A DNA stretch of 64,000 nucleotides from Conus ventricosus (Eukaryota; Mollusca; Gastropoda; Neogastropoda; Conidae): positions 47,786,792 to 47,850,791 of the forward strand of contig CM031600.1 in the NCBI GenBank assembly GCA_018398815.1. Reading direction: 5' to 3'. The notes under the pieces were generated by a model. That model did no database searches. It saw nothing but the letters and a program-made list of their open reading frames with translations, and was not told the origin of the DNA. Positions 1-11,689 of the stretch are shown here, in pieces (position 1 is the stretch's first letter; each line of letters opens with the position of its first letter). Both the position numbers and the translations under genes were made by a program.

Positions 1-1014
1 TCCTTACAGTGGCTGTTGTTATGTACTGCTCAGAGCACCAGATGGCAAGATCGTCTGCGTAGATTGCACCATGGATCCATGCAGGGATGTCATCAAGGAT
101 GTCGTTCATGAAGATGATGAAAAGCGTAGGGGAGAGAACTCACCCTGTGGAACGCCTTCCTTCATGATCTTCTGTCTGCTTTGGTGCCTTCTGTTCTGTA
201 CCCAGGCTTTTCTGTTGGTCAGGTATTGGTGATCCATTTGAACATGAGACCTGAGATACCGTACTTGTGCATCTTCAGCTTCAGCCCATTCTTCCACACT
301 TTATCAAAGGCCTTTTCCAGGTCGATCAGACTGTAATGGTATGCTTCTTGTCTTGTAGTGCATCCTCCATTTCTTGCGCAATGTAAGCGACCTGGTCTTC
401 AGTGGATCGGTGTTGCCTGAATCCTGCCTGCTTGTCAGAGATGATCTCTTTCTTCTCCAGGTACCATGTCAGCCTATTGTTGACTAGCCTTTCCATGAGC
501 TTCCCTACGCAGCTGGTCAGACTAATGGGTCTGAAGCTGTCTGCCTTGGTCTTGTCTTTTCCTTTCTTGTGAATCGGGATCATGGTAGCATCTCTCCATG
601 CCTGAGGTACTGATGCATTTTTCCAGCTGGTGTTGAAGATATTAAGAAGGGTTTTCTTTGCTGATGGTCCCAAGTGTTGTAGCATCTCATTTGTAATGCC
701 ATCAGGTCCTGGTGATTCTCTCTTCTGCATCTGCTTTATCCCTTCCTTCAGTTCTTTTTCTGAGAAGAGTTCTTTCATCACTTCTTCCTCTGTGTCCATG
801 TCTTTGTAGTGTTTCTGTTGTTCCAACACTTCTTCTCTCTATCTTTTGGGACTTTGATGTCACTGATCCTTTCGAAGGTGCTTATGAGGTGGTCTGCAGC
901 CTGCTTTCCAGTGAGGGTCCCTCCGTTGTCTTCTAGAACGATTGGTGAAGTTGACATTCTTTCATCGTTCATTGCTTTGGCAAGTTTCCACAGTCTTGCT
1001 CCATCCTTCTCCAA
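1..1014 (-). pseudogene. LINE reverse transcriptase domain, frameshifted and 3'-truncated by window
   Basis: This segment encodes the RNA-dependent DNA polymerase that copies LINE RNA at the nicked target. The stretch from 829 to 326 contains the palm/fingers signatures ESPGPDGITNEML, PIHKKGKDK, FRPISLTSCVGKLMERLV and KQAGFRQHRSTEDQ. After a frameshift near 326 the motif GVPQG appears at about 150-165, and the catalytic YADD lies at 61-50. The preceding linker (1014-778) has KDGARLWKLAKAMNDE, a usual run between endonuclease and RT. Coding is broken by at least two frameshifts, from decay or consensus error. Confidence 0.88.
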
Positions 1015-1416
1015 ATTGAGATTTTCTGTTTTCCTTTTCCAGTTGGTTCTTGCTGCCTGGATGAAGGCCTTTTTGTACGAGGCGGTTCTTTCCTTCAGGT
1101 TGATGTTGTTTTCTGTTGATGGTTCCTTCTCTGCCTTTCTCTTGCTTCGTTCGCTTGATCTTCCAGCTGTTGGAGTTCTTCAGTCCAGTAGGGCCTGTAG
1201 TTCTTTCTGGTCCTTTGGGATAGTTTCTATGGCTGCTTTCAGTATTGCCCCATTGAAGGCCTTGGTCATGTTGTTCGCATCTTTCTGACGAGTATTGATG
1301 TTGGCGGCATACTCGTCAGTGAGGATGGAAGAAATCTTCCCATTTAGCTTTTCTGTAGTTCCACCTGGGCAGTGGTCTGCAGTCCTCAGGATGGTGGTTG
1401 AGGTCGAAGGAAAGTT

Positions 1417-2095
1417 TCACAGGTTTGTGATCGCTGCCTGCCAGCTGGTCCAGTACTGTTCTTTGTGCGCTCGCTGCAGGTTGTTGTGGCAAAGGCTAGG
1501 TCTGGTGTTGTTGACGATAGCCACCTGCGTGAGTAGAATGTTGGGGGGGTCATCTGCTTGATTTAGTAGATGTAGTTGCTGGTCAATCTGCCAATCCTCT
1601 ACCTCCTCTCTCTTGAGTCTGTTTCGTTGTATCCCAGCTTGTGGAGTGGCTGTTGAAGTCGCCGACAACCAGGCAGCTGTTCTGTAGAACATCCATTGCA
1701 TGTAGTGAGAGCCGTCGATCTGATGGGCAGTATACATTGTATATCCTGGATCTGTTTCTCCCGCAGTGTGATCTCCACTCCGGTGATTTCTGCCTGATCC
1801 TCAGTATCCACTGTGATGTGCTTCGCTGGTATATGATTCTTCACCAAGATGAGGATTCCACCTTTGTGTCTCCCTTCCCTGTCCACACGGTAGGTCTGGT
1901 AGCCTCTTACTGTGAAACGAAGGTTCTCTGTAAGGTGGGTCTCCTGGACACAAGCAACATCAATGTCCTCTTTGTGGAGTCTTTCGGTAAAGGGGGCTTC
2001 TTCCTGGAAATTCCCTCAGCATTCCACTGCAGTATCTCCAATGGCCTTGGCTCCATCTCCCTCCTGTCAAAGCCAGTAGCTTTTACCTGAGACAC
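1417..2095 (-). pseudogene. LINE apurinic-type endonuclease domain, frameshifted
   Basis: This is the N-terminal endonuclease/exonuclease/phosphatase-fold domain of the same LINE, which nicks target DNA to prime reverse transcription. The opening LEILQWNAEGI (about 2050) carries the family's QxNxxG start. GGILILVKNHIPA (about 1860) matches the GGVAILV strand, and VAIVNNTRPSL (about 1500) follows. The frame changes near 1900 and 1640, so no intact ORF remains. A basic, GC-rich, non-coding leader follows upstream to about 2600. Confidence 0.8.
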
Positions 2096-2974
2096 CCGCC
2101 GTCTGGCTCTGCCACGAAACGGGCACGGGGACCACCAGTAGCTTTGGTTGGGCCCCTTTGAGGCACAGGGCCCGGCACTCTTCCACCCTGGCGGGTCCTC
2201 GACGGTCGAGCACCATATCTAGATTCTCTAAGGTTGTCTGTCATGTGAGCGGGGATGCGTTGTGCTGCCGTTACGCCCCTGACAAGTCAGGACCAGCACA
2301 TCCGACTTCGGCTCTTGCCATTTATCCATGGCTGGGGTAAGGCTTGGAGCAGTGTCAGGTCGTGTCCACGCGCCGGTGGGCCTGCACAGAGTTCCTTCCT
2401 TTCTCGGTGGGGGCCTTACTCCTCCATCTGGACTGGTCTAGCCTGCGGCTTTCCTGATTGGAGAGGCCGAGATCTAGTTTTAATATAGCGCCAGTATTCC
2501 GCTCCGTGCCGCGTTAGTGAAAACAATTGCCCATGTCCCCTGAGGAAACACCACATTAACGTGGCGAGAAGGTGCGACTACGGTTTTCACCCTTTCTTAA
2601 TGGAAGAAAGGGATCTTCGCAGATCACTTTTCAGAATGAAACACATTCTTAAATGGGAAAAACCAGCGACATTTTTCTTTTCTTTCCATATGTGAATGCC
2701 AATTCTGTTTAAAAGAACAAATAAGCCTGTCTTTAAATTCCGCAATGAACTGTTGCACATTTCCGAGAGAGAGAGGGAGAGTCCTTACGTGCATGTTGTA
2801 CTGGTTGTTTCCGGCTGGTTTGAGTGTGTTTGTTCTTGAGGAACATGACGCAGTTTGTTTTAACTCCCTTGAGTTCAAACCCAGCACAAAGCACAAATGT
2901 TCACACGCGTGCGCGCATATATACCAGTGCGTCTACATGTGTGCGCAAGTGTGCAAACACATACTTCAGTGCTT

Positions 2975-3185
2975 ACATATAAAGAAGAAAACATGGGCGT
3001 ACAAACATGCATACACTGATACATACAAGTGCGCGAACGTTGCACAGAAACCTATAGGTTTATACAGATGTTGATCTTTGAAAAAAAAAGGTTTTTTTGT
3101 GTGTAATGAACCAAACTTAATTTTTTTTAAAGTAAAGAATTCGATTAATTGTGGATCCTAGGCAGGCATGTGCGAGCGCACGCGT

Positions 3186-3225
<40 letters not shown>

Positions 3226-3254
3226 CACACCACACACACACACACACACACACA

Positions 3255-3313
<59 letters not shown>

Positions 3314-3512
3314 TATATATATATATATTACTGTGGTTAAAATACCCAAAATGATTTTGATAGTGCTCGACCCCTTGGGGAGCAACATTTTTTCATTACA
3401 TATAAAGAAGAAAACATGGGCGTACAAACATGCATACACTAATACATACAAGTGCGCGAACGTTGCATAGAACCTATAGGTTTATACAGATGTTGATCTT
3501 TGAAAAAAAAAA
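2975..3512 (+). repeat. Direct duplication flanking a CA/TA microsatellite
   Basis: About 118 bases at 2975-3093, beginning ACATATAAAGAAGAAAACAT and ending in a poly-A run, recur nearly unchanged at 3396-3512. The CA and TA tracts lie between the copies. The offset is about 420 bp. This is a local tandem duplication, and no coding capacity is supported. Confidence 0.85.
3186..3330. repeat. (CA)n followed by (TA)n microsatellite
   Basis: Alternating CA runs from about 3186 to 3256, interrupted once, then TA to about 3330. ORFs called through this tract are dinucleotide translations and not genes. Confidence 0.97.
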
Positions 3513-3517
3513 TTGAA

Positions 3518-3790
3518 TTATAAACAAAGCTTGCTCTTATGTCTTAGATTGAAGAAATAGGGGGGAGATACGCATTCATACCTGCAGTGGCAGATGATTC
3601 TGCCTAACTAACAGTATGTGCTTGAGTGGGTGGATGGGGAAAAATAAAATAAATGCTTCTCAAAATGTTTCCCCATCCACCCACTCAAGCACATACTGTT
3701 AGGCAGAATCATCTGCCACTGCAGGTATGAATGCGTATCTCCCCCTATTTCTTCAATCTAAGACATAAGAGCAAGCTTTGTTTATAATTA
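3518..3790. repeat. Near-perfect inverted repeat, about 120-bp arms
   Basis: Left arm 3518-3643 and right arm 3669-3790 are reverse complements with very few differences. The spacer of about 25 bases is AT-rich (AATAAAATAAATGCTTCTC). Outer ends include AAACAAAGCTTGCTC. The structure could be a fold-back (MITE-like) element or a single-strand-derived inverted duplication. No target-site duplication was recognised and it has no coding content. Confidence 0.9.
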
Positions 3791-3889
3791 AATTTATTTC
3801 TTGCAGTCATTGCAACACCAAGCTGCTCTGTAGGTTGCTGGAACGGTGCTCGGTACTTATCCTTGGAATTTATTAGTTTGTTATATATA

Positions 3890-4388
3890 TATTATAGTTT
3901 GTGATGCGTGCTTGCATTTCGTGAGCGCACGGGCGTACGTCTGTGCGTGCGTGGTGTGTGTGTGTGTTACGAATGAGAAAGGCAGCGACATACATACATA
4001 CAGAGAGAGAGAGAGACACAGAGAGACAGAGAGAGAGAGAGAGAGAGCACATAGGCCTACTCACTCAGACCCGCGCAATCGTTTGTCTGTGCTCGTTCCA
4101 AAGAATCTTCCCCGAGCACCATTTTCACTCTCTCCCTCACCTTGCTAATCGCTGTATGAAGATAACACGCAGGGACGTTCTCACGAGCACGCGTGCGCGC
4201 GCGTGCAACTCATGAAACTGTTTTAATTTTTATTCGGTTTTAATTATATGGGATGTGAACACACGTCCATGTGTGTGTGTGTGTGTGTGTGTTTCTTTTT
4301 TTTTTTTTTTTTTTTTTTTTTTGCGAACGTAGGCCTACTATTGATTCGTTTTTGTACTTGTTCTTTTCAGACGAACAAATTTCTTAAG

Positions 4389-4463
<75 letters not shown>

Positions 4464-4786
4464 AATGTATGCAGGCTATCGCTAAACCGTGGAAACAAAG
4501 AAACAAAATCGATATGTCTTTAAAGCAAGCTTATGTGGAACAGAGTTGATGTTCGCGGCACTATAAGAAAAAACTTTTGTTGTTGCCAACACTATAGGCC
4601 TTACCAGCTGTGTGTGGCATGCCGTGAAAGAAGAAAAGAAGAGAAAAGAGGAAGTTGTACAAGCCTACCTTGAGCACCCGAAGAGGTCTCATCATGCTCT
4701 AACTTGTTTCACTCCACATAACTTACTAGGATAAAAACTATACTATGTATAGATCAACTGTAACTGAGACTAGTGATAAGAGTATA

Positions 4787-4831
<45 letters not shown>

Positions 4832-4892
4832 TATGCTGTATCGACTATGATAATGAACTCATAACTCTCTCCTGTATCGTATATCTGTGCGC

Positions 4893-4923
<31 letters not shown>

Positions 4924-5021
4924 TGTGTGTGCACGCGCGCGCGCGTGTCTTCCGCCTTCTCGTTGTAGTCGTGCATTTGTATATGTATTTATTTATATTT
5001 ATATATATATATATGTGTGTG

Positions 5022-5087
<66 letters not shown>

Positions 5088-5091
5088 CATA

Positions 5092-5142
<51 letters not shown>

Positions 5143-5160
5143 GTGTGTGTGTGTGTGCAT
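3890..5160. repeat. Cluster of simple repeats (GT, GA, T, CA, CG, TA)
   Basis: GT-rich and GA tracts lie near 3940-4050. A GT run then poly-T occupies 4270-4323, a long CA run 4392-4461 and TA 4788-4828. CG/GT stretches fill 4888-4946, and long TA runs reach about 5140 before a GT tract. Between them (4460-4780) there is ordinary AT-rich sequence with nothing recognisable. No gene is supported in this block. Confidence 0.93.
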
Positions 5161-5379
5161 GCTATTTTCTCAAATTCATAGTACCTGGTATTACTGTATT
5201 GTCACTATAATGTTTGTGTGTTTGTTTGTGTGTTTGTTTGTAACTGAAAATGAAACAAACCTTGTAACTACTACTCTTTTTTTCTTCTCAGCCTTCACAT
5301 GTTAACACTAATTTCGAATCATCCACTCATTCACTCGTTCAAACTGAGTAAAAGCACACAAAAACACACCAAAAAAAAA

Positions 5380-6420
5380 AAAAACACTATAGGCCTACAA
5401 TTAGTATAAAAAACAGTTTAATGTTGTTAGCAATATGGTTTATGATTCGCGTAGAACAGTCTAGTGTTGTTGACAACACTAAAGAGTTATTCTTCGTGAA
5501 GAAGTGTATAGAGTTACTGACAACATTATAGGCCTACTATTCGTATAGTACAGTCTAGTGTAGCTGGCAATACTATAGGCCTATAATTCGTGTAGAACAG
5601 TCTAGTGTTACTGGCAATACTATAGGCCTATAATTCGAATAGAACAGTTTGGTGTTGTTGGCAATACTATAGGCCTATAGTTCGTATGGAACAGTTTAGT
5701 GTTGTTGGCAATACTATAGACTTATGATTCGTGTAGAACAGTCTAGTGTTGTGACAACACTATAGATGTGTTATTCGTGAAGAAAGGTATGGTGTTACCA
5801 GCAACACTATAGTCCTTCTATTCATGTAGAACAGTGTGTGTTGTTGGCAACACTACAGGCCTACTTTTCGTGTAGAACAGTCTGGTGTGTGGCAACACTA
5901 ATGGCCTATGATTCGTGTAGAATAGTATGGTGTCGTTGCAACACTATAGGCCTACTATAGGCATCTACTAACAGCCTATGATTCGTGTAGAACATTCTGG
6001 TGTTGTTGACAGCACTATAGGCCTATGATTCGTGGAGAACATTCTGGGTTGGCAGCACTATAGGCCTATGATTCGTGGAGAACATTCTGGTGTTGGCAGC
6101 ACTATAGGCCTATGATTCGTGTAGAACAGTCTGGTGTTTTGCCAGCACTAAAGGCCTATGATTCTGTGGTAACGCTAAAGGCCTATAATTCTCCAGCAAC
6201 ACTATAGGCCTATGATTGTCCGCAACACCATAGGCCTATGCTTCTTCTGCAACACTTTAGTCATATAATCCCTGTACAGCAGAATCTGGTGTTGGCAACA
6301 CAATAGGTCTTTGAGTCGTGTAAAACAAAGTCTGATGTTGGGAACAGTACAGATCTATGATTCGTGCAGAACAGTTTCTGGTGCCGTTGGGAAACACTAC
6401 AGGCCTGTTATCGTGAGAAG
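5380..6420. repeat. Satellite, about 45-60 bp degenerate unit (block A copy)
   Basis: About 20 units share the core ACTATAGGCCTATGATTCG, then TGTAGAACAGTCTGGTGTT, then GTTGGCAACA. Unit length and sequence drift along the array. The same array appears reverse-complemented at 42080-43110, always directly upstream of the GPCR-like gene. AGGCCT palindromes recur in nearly every unit. The array is not CRISPR, because whole units drift and there are no unique spacers. Confidence 0.92.
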
Positions 6421-6543
6421 AGAGACGGTATCAATGGCGTTGGTATGGATTTGACAAACTCCCACCACTGATAATCAATTAAACACGTACATAGTATAGG
6501 ATCCCAAGAGAGCAGGTACTAGATATCTGATAATGTTCATAAG

Positions 6544-7594
6544 ATGTCCGGGAAAGTCAACCATCTCGTTCAAAGGCGTTTTCTCTCAATGAATCTTTCC
6601 TCCTTGGTGAGGACACATGGGAACCAAACTGTAGCCACCATTTCCACCCAGAGCTTGTGGTCTCTGGCCAGCCAGTGGGTCTGGTACCTTGGCGAACTGC
6701 CAATCTTCTGCTTGGAACATTCGGAAATGTCATGTCGCTCATCGTCCTCTATCAGCTGAGAGCCGGCGCCTCTTCCATCCATTCCTACCTGGCTGCTTTG
6801 GCAGTGACAGACACTGTCAACTTGTACAGTTTGTTGGGAGTCAGCTGGATTAAATTTGTGCTGAGCTTCGACATCTATAGTATGGATGACTGGGCGTGTA
6901 AGACAGGAATGTGGATCGGCAAATGCTCAGGAGCAAGTTCCTTTTGGATCCTGGTCTTCATGACGATTCACAGAGCAGCTTCTGTGGTTTTTCCTCACCG
7001 CGTCAATGTGATGTGCACGAAGAAGACGACGAAGATGGTGACGGCAGGTGTGCCTGTTGTTATGCCTCTGTTGTATTCCCACATGTTGTACGGTTTCAGT
7101 GTCCATGCGGGTGTCTGCGGCTTCCATCTTCCATCTTACAAGCAGTTCTGGCTGGACACTTGGGTGAAACTGGAACTCATCTTCCTCTCTCTTCTGCCCT
7201 TTTGTCTGCTCATCCTCAGCAACGTCATCCTCTCCTGGCATCTCTTTCTCTCTGTCAAGGTCACCAAACATCGTCTGACGTCACAGAATCGGACGGTCAC
7301 GTGACACAGAGAAAGCAACAGACATCGTCGACAACAGTGACCGTTCTTGCCGTGTCCTTGACATTCATCTTGCTGTCAGCACCGCTTATGTTTTATAACG
7401 CTGTTGCCAACGTTTATGGAAACCGTACACACATCAAAAACCGTGAACAGGCCGTCTTTTTATATCATCTGTTTTACTGGATGATTTCAATGAACGCTGC
7501 CATCAATTTCTATCTGTATTGTTTAACAGGTCAAAATTAGGCAACAATTCTGAACATGTTTTCCTGCGAGGTATCGAAGAACAAAGTTTGTTAA
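6544..7594 (+). CDS. Rhodopsin-family GPCR, intronless, copy A with three frameshifts
   Basis: This encodes a predicted seven-transmembrane receptor. TM1 is NLLLGTFGNVMSLIVL (GN motif) and TM2 is YLAALAVTDTVNLYSLLG (LAxxD). An extracellular Cys sits in CKTGMW before TM3, and TM3 ends in IHRAASVVFPHR in place of DRY. TM5 is LELIFLSLLPFCLLILSN, TM6 follows, and TM7 is NAAINFYLYCLTG, the divergent NPxxY form common in molluscan peptide-receptor-like GPCRs. The N-terminus has NLS and NQT glycosylation sequons. ATG 6589 lies in the same frame as 6544 and, unlike 6544, is kept in copy B, so it is preferred. Frame breaks near 6694, 7290 and 7535 are single-base and absent from copy B at the same sites, so the real gene may be intact. 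Ligand unknown. Confidence 0.8.
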
Positions 7595-8242
7595 CACGTA
7601 TGATTCTGCATGAAGATAAAGTTGAAGCACTGAGCCAGCAGAGACATAACGAAGTAACTAGCCTTGACCTATTGTCCTTCTTCGGGTAGGACGACAAACA
7701 AACAAACCAACAACAGGAAATGAACATGTGGTGGCGAAACAACAAGTGAAGGTGAACAAGTCCTCAGTTTCCATGAAAATGACTTGAAAAGAAAAGGGGT
7801 GTGACGAGTAGGAGTGGCTGGTTGGTTGTCTGTGGAGAATGACTGACAATGGGTTCTCTCGTAGAATTAGAGTTATTTGTATGTCAACTTTCACCTCCAC
7901 CCTCTCTCTTATTAGTTATGGAAGGAGCAACTTTCCGGTACTAGTCATTCGAATGAAATGTTCTTTTTTTTTTTCAGGACTGTTGATTAAAATACTCAAG
8001 GACTGCTCTGAAGAAATTCTCTTCAGCCTTATGCATTTACAATTGATCGTGCTTCGAGTGACAGACAGAATTAGATATAGGTTCAATCATGAAATGATGT
8101 ATGAACAACAAACAGAATAACAAGTTAAATGCATTTTTAACTCACCAAACTGTACTGCGTACACAAGACTAAAATGTACAAATGAACAGAACTCAACAGA
8201 TTTTGTCTTTGGTTGGGCTGACTTTTTTTCTACTTCATCTCA
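7595..8242. other. Non-coding sequence shared with block B
   Basis: Sequence downstream of the GPCR is matched in reverse by 36130-35560 of block B, apart from the Gypsy insertion there. No gene, RNA or repeat motif was recognised. The site at about 7650-7660 (CGAAGTAACTAGCC) is the uninterrupted version of the Gypsy target. Confidence 0.6.
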
Positions 8243-8560
8243 TCATAAAGGGAGGAAGCTCTTGATGACTTGGGTCATAATCCTGTGGGCACCAAGACTT
8301 AGCTTTGAGGTGGAGAAGTGTGCAGGTTCTCCCCAGTTGCTGGTGACTGATCCACCCGTTCTGCGTTTCTGGTAGGTCACTCGTCCACAAAGCACAGTGT
8401 AGCTTGGATTCTTGCTCGGGTACTGGGCCAGTTTCTGTAATACCATGGTCTCAGGATTTCTGCAGATTTCTGCAGAACCTGGGTTTGTAGATCAGTGGCT
8501 GGGAGTCCAGCTTGAAGAGTCCTCACACTTGCCGTCTGACTTCCAGAAAAGTGCGGGGAC
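8243..8560 (-). CDS. Possible terminal exon, unknown product (block A copy)
   Basis: On the minus strand a pyrimidine-rich stretch ending in GCCAG precedes an open region, at about 8560. It contains MVLQKLAQYPSKNPSYTVLC and ends GAHRIMTQVIKSFLPL then stop. The homologous block at 35220-35554 keeps much of the peptide but with frame changes. Product not recognised. It could be a real last exon or chance; no neighbouring exon with matching phase was found. Confidence 0.3.
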
Positions 8561-8723
8561 TCAGCTGGCAAAAAATAACACTAACATAAATGTATCTGCC
8601 TTAATTTTCAGTCACCACTTTAGTTCTTCACTCAGGTTTTAAGTTGATTTCATAAGGGATATGAGATGATAAGAGACTGCTAAAAATTAAAGGGAAACAA
8701 CTCTTTGATTTTATCAAATACTC

Positions 8724-8809
8724 AGGTGAGGTAAGATAAGATAATGTTGCTTATAGCCCAGCCGACCGCAAAGGGCCACATCAGGGCTGTCACCACGTTA
8801 GGTGAGGTA
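8724..8809 (-). mobile_element. Extremely 5'-truncated LINE tail (66 bp) with 10-bp TSD, absent from block B
   Basis: AGGTGAGGTA occurs at 8724-8733 and again at 8800-8809. Between them, on the minus strand, lies the 3' tail of the same LINE family as 15424-21595, with GGCCCTTTGCGGTCGGCTGG and ATCTT tail repeats. Block B has a single AGGTGAGGTA and no insert, so this is a clean presence/absence difference between copies. Confidence 0.92.
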
Positions 8810-9189
8810 ATAATGTACTGAAATACAATTAGTCTAAACATATATTATGTAGATTAGAGTCACCTACTACCATGCATTAAGACGATCAACAGTATTCATT
8901 TGTCATGTTGACAACAAGTATAAGCATAAAAGTTATCCTGTCAGATTATAGCATTCATTAATTTAATCATCTTAACACATTTTAACAAGCACTGGCAAAA
9001 GCCATACTGTTGAAATATAGTATTCGTTAATCATCTTGGCAGATTTTATCAAGCTGGCATACAGTAATGCTGTTAAAATGTAATACTCATTCCTCATCTT
9101 AACAGATTTTAAAAACATTGGCATAAAGTTATTCTGTGAAAATATATGTCAAAAAATAGAAGCAATGCAGTCTCCAGGCTTAGACACTT

Positions 9190-9276
9190 AGAGAACAGGA
9201 AAAGGCGGCTTCTAACTCACTGTCCTCCACCAGTTTTCGGCGAAAGTGACCTAAAAGCCGCCTTTCCCTGTTCTCT
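9190..9276. repeat. Short inverted repeat at the block A break; candidate element terminus
   Basis: Arms 9190-9214 (AGAGAACAGGAAAAGGCGGC...) and 9252-9276 pair with about three mismatches. Homology between blocks A and B stops exactly here. The sequence beyond carries Polinton-like genes, so this may be the terminal structure of that element. No matching right terminus was found. Confidence 0.6.
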
Positions 9277-9299
9277 GACAAGTAAGACTTCAATAACCA

Positions 9300-9995
9300 A
9301 AAAATAACGATTATCTACAAACAGACATACTGTGTAGGGTTATCCGTTTTTAATACTAATTTACAAAACTTTTCAGATTTTAGTTTTTGTTTAATCCTAT
9401 GTTTTTCTTGATCGTTTTCAATAACATCATTTTCACGCAAACATTCATCAAATGAGTCTCTGTCTTTCATGTGAAATAAAACTACAGTTTTTTAACTGTT
9501 TTTCTAAGTCTTTTAAAACCGAGTTATATTTCTGGCATAAAATTCCACACACTTATCCCATCATGTCTTCCGCTGAAAGCCAGCTTTGACAAAGTGTTTC
9601 TCTTTTTAACTATATCTTTTTCTGCCGAACAGTCATCTATAATAAAGAGTGTTGCGTTCCTTCAAACACTTTTATAAAAGTATTCTAAACACTCACTCAG
9701 TTTAGTGCTAGGATTAACTAAATATACGTCATTGTCTGTCCATATAAACCTTCTATCATGATATGCTTTGTTCTTTAAGTGTTGGACAGAAAATCACAAT
9801 ATGATCAAAATTATAGCGATAAACTGTTTGTAATAAGTCTAGGACAAATATTGTTTTTCCACAACCAGTTGCCCACAAATCATTGAACAATGAGGGGATT
9901 TTATCATAAAGTTTAACTGCTCCATAGTTTTATAACAGAATTTAATCTAATCCAGTTATTATTTTATCATACTATCCGTCAAAACTTGTTCAGTA
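9300..9995 (-). pseudogene. Polinton-type packaging ATPase (A32/FtsK-HerA-like), degenerate copy 1
   Basis: Minus-strand remnants encode a genome-packaging ATPase. The Walker A patch, with ATGCGKT spread over two frames, is at about 9875-9853. RRFIWTDNDVYLVNPSTKL follows at about 9750-9700. The Walker B patch LFIIDDCS is at about 9649-9625, then KLAFSGRHDG and DRDSFDECLRENDV near 9460-9430. Such ATPases drive DNA into capsids of Polinton/Maverick-class viruses. Stops and frameshifts make it non-functional as assembled. A second copy at 12478-13104 shares these motifs. Family assignment rests on motif recognition only. Confidence 0.7.
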
Positions 9996-9999
9996 TAAT

Positions 10000-10792
10000 A
10001 AAACCCTATAAGACCTAAATGTGTAAGATTAATCCAATTCAGTTCTGTAAGATTGTTTCTATTTAAGTCAACAGTGATTTTGTTGCTTGTTGTTATGATC
10101 TTAATATCCTCACCATTGTGAAGAACGCGATGGTAACGTTAAGGCGTTTAACGTCTAAGTTTTGCCAGCTAATATTAATTCCTTTTATAAGGACGTCACT
10201 AACGCCCACAACCCCATCCCTCTCCACATCTTTAAAGACAGAAATTTCAAATTATCATTGTGAACGTGTCTCCTAATTTTCTGCTTGGAAGAACTGTAAT
10301 TTTGTAGAAGCTTTTTTTACACTGTTTCTTTTCTGTGGAGGATGTACTGTTTTTTCCCATACGGCGTTATTTCAATTTCTTTCCGACTATTGTCGTCCGG
10401 CATAAGACTTACATGTAAAGGGCCAGAGTTGAATGCTTTTCTGAAACTTTTTGACGGCTAAAATATGTAAATGGGCTTATGAATTCAAATTTTATGTCCC
10501 ATTCTAAATATGGTTCTAGTGCCATTTGAGGTCAGGTTTCGAACTATTTTATATTCATACTGGCCAACATTATTTGCCTCTAGATTGCGCAGTTGTTCTA
10601 GTTTAGGAACTTTTGCTGTCGCCAACCTCTTTGGCGTTTATAATCACCATCTTTAGTGTACTCAAAACCATACAAAGCGCCTATCTCACCATTTTGTTCA
10701 AAGTCCGCAACGTCTGCAAGGTCTTTTAATTCTAAAGTTATACATCTCACAGGCGCTAATGTAACTCCCGATTCTTCTGGCCCCCGCGACAT
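10000..10792 (-). pseudogene. Unidentified Polinton-like conserved protein (MSRGPE... type), degenerate
   Basis: ATG at 10792 opens a 64-codon stretch beginning MSRGPEESGVTL and containing LELKDLADVADFEQN and YGFEYTKDGDYKRQRGW. After frameshifts, LEQLRNLEANNVGQYEYKIV (about 10590-10530) and PYGKKQYILHRKETV (about 10360-10310) continue on the same strand. A second start of the same kind lies at 12437. Function unknown. It sits between a penton-like gene and a packaging ATPase on one strand, so a role in the same virus-like element is inferred. Confidence 0.5.
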
Positions 10793-10804
10793 TATTTTTT
10801 AGTA

Positions 10805-11560
10805 CAGTTTATTATTTTATTTCCAAAACAATGTGCAGGTTATCACATTTCACAACTTTCCCCGCTTTGTCTTTGATTTTTATATTAAATGATCCGACCC
10901 TCCCACAAACTAATCTTTTAAACTGTAAATTGGGAATTGTATAATTTCATATCGCATATGCAGCTTTCCCTGACGGAAGAGCTCTTAAAACAGTTGAGGG
11001 CCTTCCATCATATAAGTTTTCATCAGTGCTCAGCTCATCCAATGAACATAGAGTAATGAATGTAATGCAAGATCGAGCGGATTTTCTCCCTCATAAGTAG
11101 TTTTGTTTGACGTAACTCTAAAACTATGAACGGACCGATTGGCAGTTGTAAAGCCTAACATTTTAGCTAGCTCTTTATCAAATAGTACCCTACTTCTTCT
11201 TCTTCAGGTTTGAAGGTCAACATTGTTTTCAGATTCGCATTGTTAAGTTTTGAGAGCAATGTCAAGTTACTCATTGCTTCTTTTAGCGAGCAAAACCCGT
11301 AATAACCATCAGGTATTGGTTAACTGGCTAACTAATTGGCCTCTATTATTAACTTTTTTATCTTATTATTCTCCTTGGATTTGGTTATATTAAACCATAC
11401 GACTTTGTAGAATATTTCATGGAGCGCGACCGTTCTGGTTCCGCATTCGTTATCAATAGCATGCTCTAAAAACGAAGGACGGTCTTGAGTTGTATTGTTA
11501 CAAACTTTTTTGAACGAAATAAAAATGAGCGCGTTCAAATATACTAAAGATGCAAAATAT
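10805..11560 (-). pseudogene. Penton-like minor capsid protein, degenerate copy
   Basis: Minus-strand fragments match the intact gene at 23152-23892: ALHEIFYKVVWFNI (about 11430-11380) against ALREIGFKVMWANI, then LLSKLNNANLKTMLTF, then a patch around an LGF motif near 11160. The spacing of patches follows the intact protein. Multiple stops are present. The similarity to Polinton penton/minor-capsid proteins (jelly-roll) is inferred from the motif layout. Confidence 0.6.
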
Positions 11561-11689
11561 TCTGTGGGCCGCACTACAATCTTAAAAATATAGCAACTGA
11601 CCCCTCGACATTTCTGTGACTCAGTCTGATGCCTTTCATAAAAAGGTGAGTACTCCATTAAGCAGATATCTTAACCCCCCTGTTAAAAA

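Larger units (their letters stand above)
1..2600 (-). mobile_element. Non-LTR retrotransposon (LINE), 3' part cut by window edge
   Basis: A minus-strand LINE reads from a GC-rich 5' leader (about 2600-2100) through an endonuclease domain (2095-1417) and a linker into a reverse transcriptase that runs off position 1. Several frameshifts split the coding sequence into short open stretches. The order endonuclease then RT, and the RT motifs GVPQG and YADD, are diagnostic of non-LTR retrotransposons. The clade (Jockey, CR1 or RTE type) cannot be decided without a tree. The 3' end and target-site duplication lie outside the window, and the exact 5' end near 2600 is estimated. Confidence 0.88.

Noticed and set aside
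3149..5210. ORFs made of HTHT or YIYI repeats
   Set aside because: They are translations of CA and TA microsatellites in several frames.
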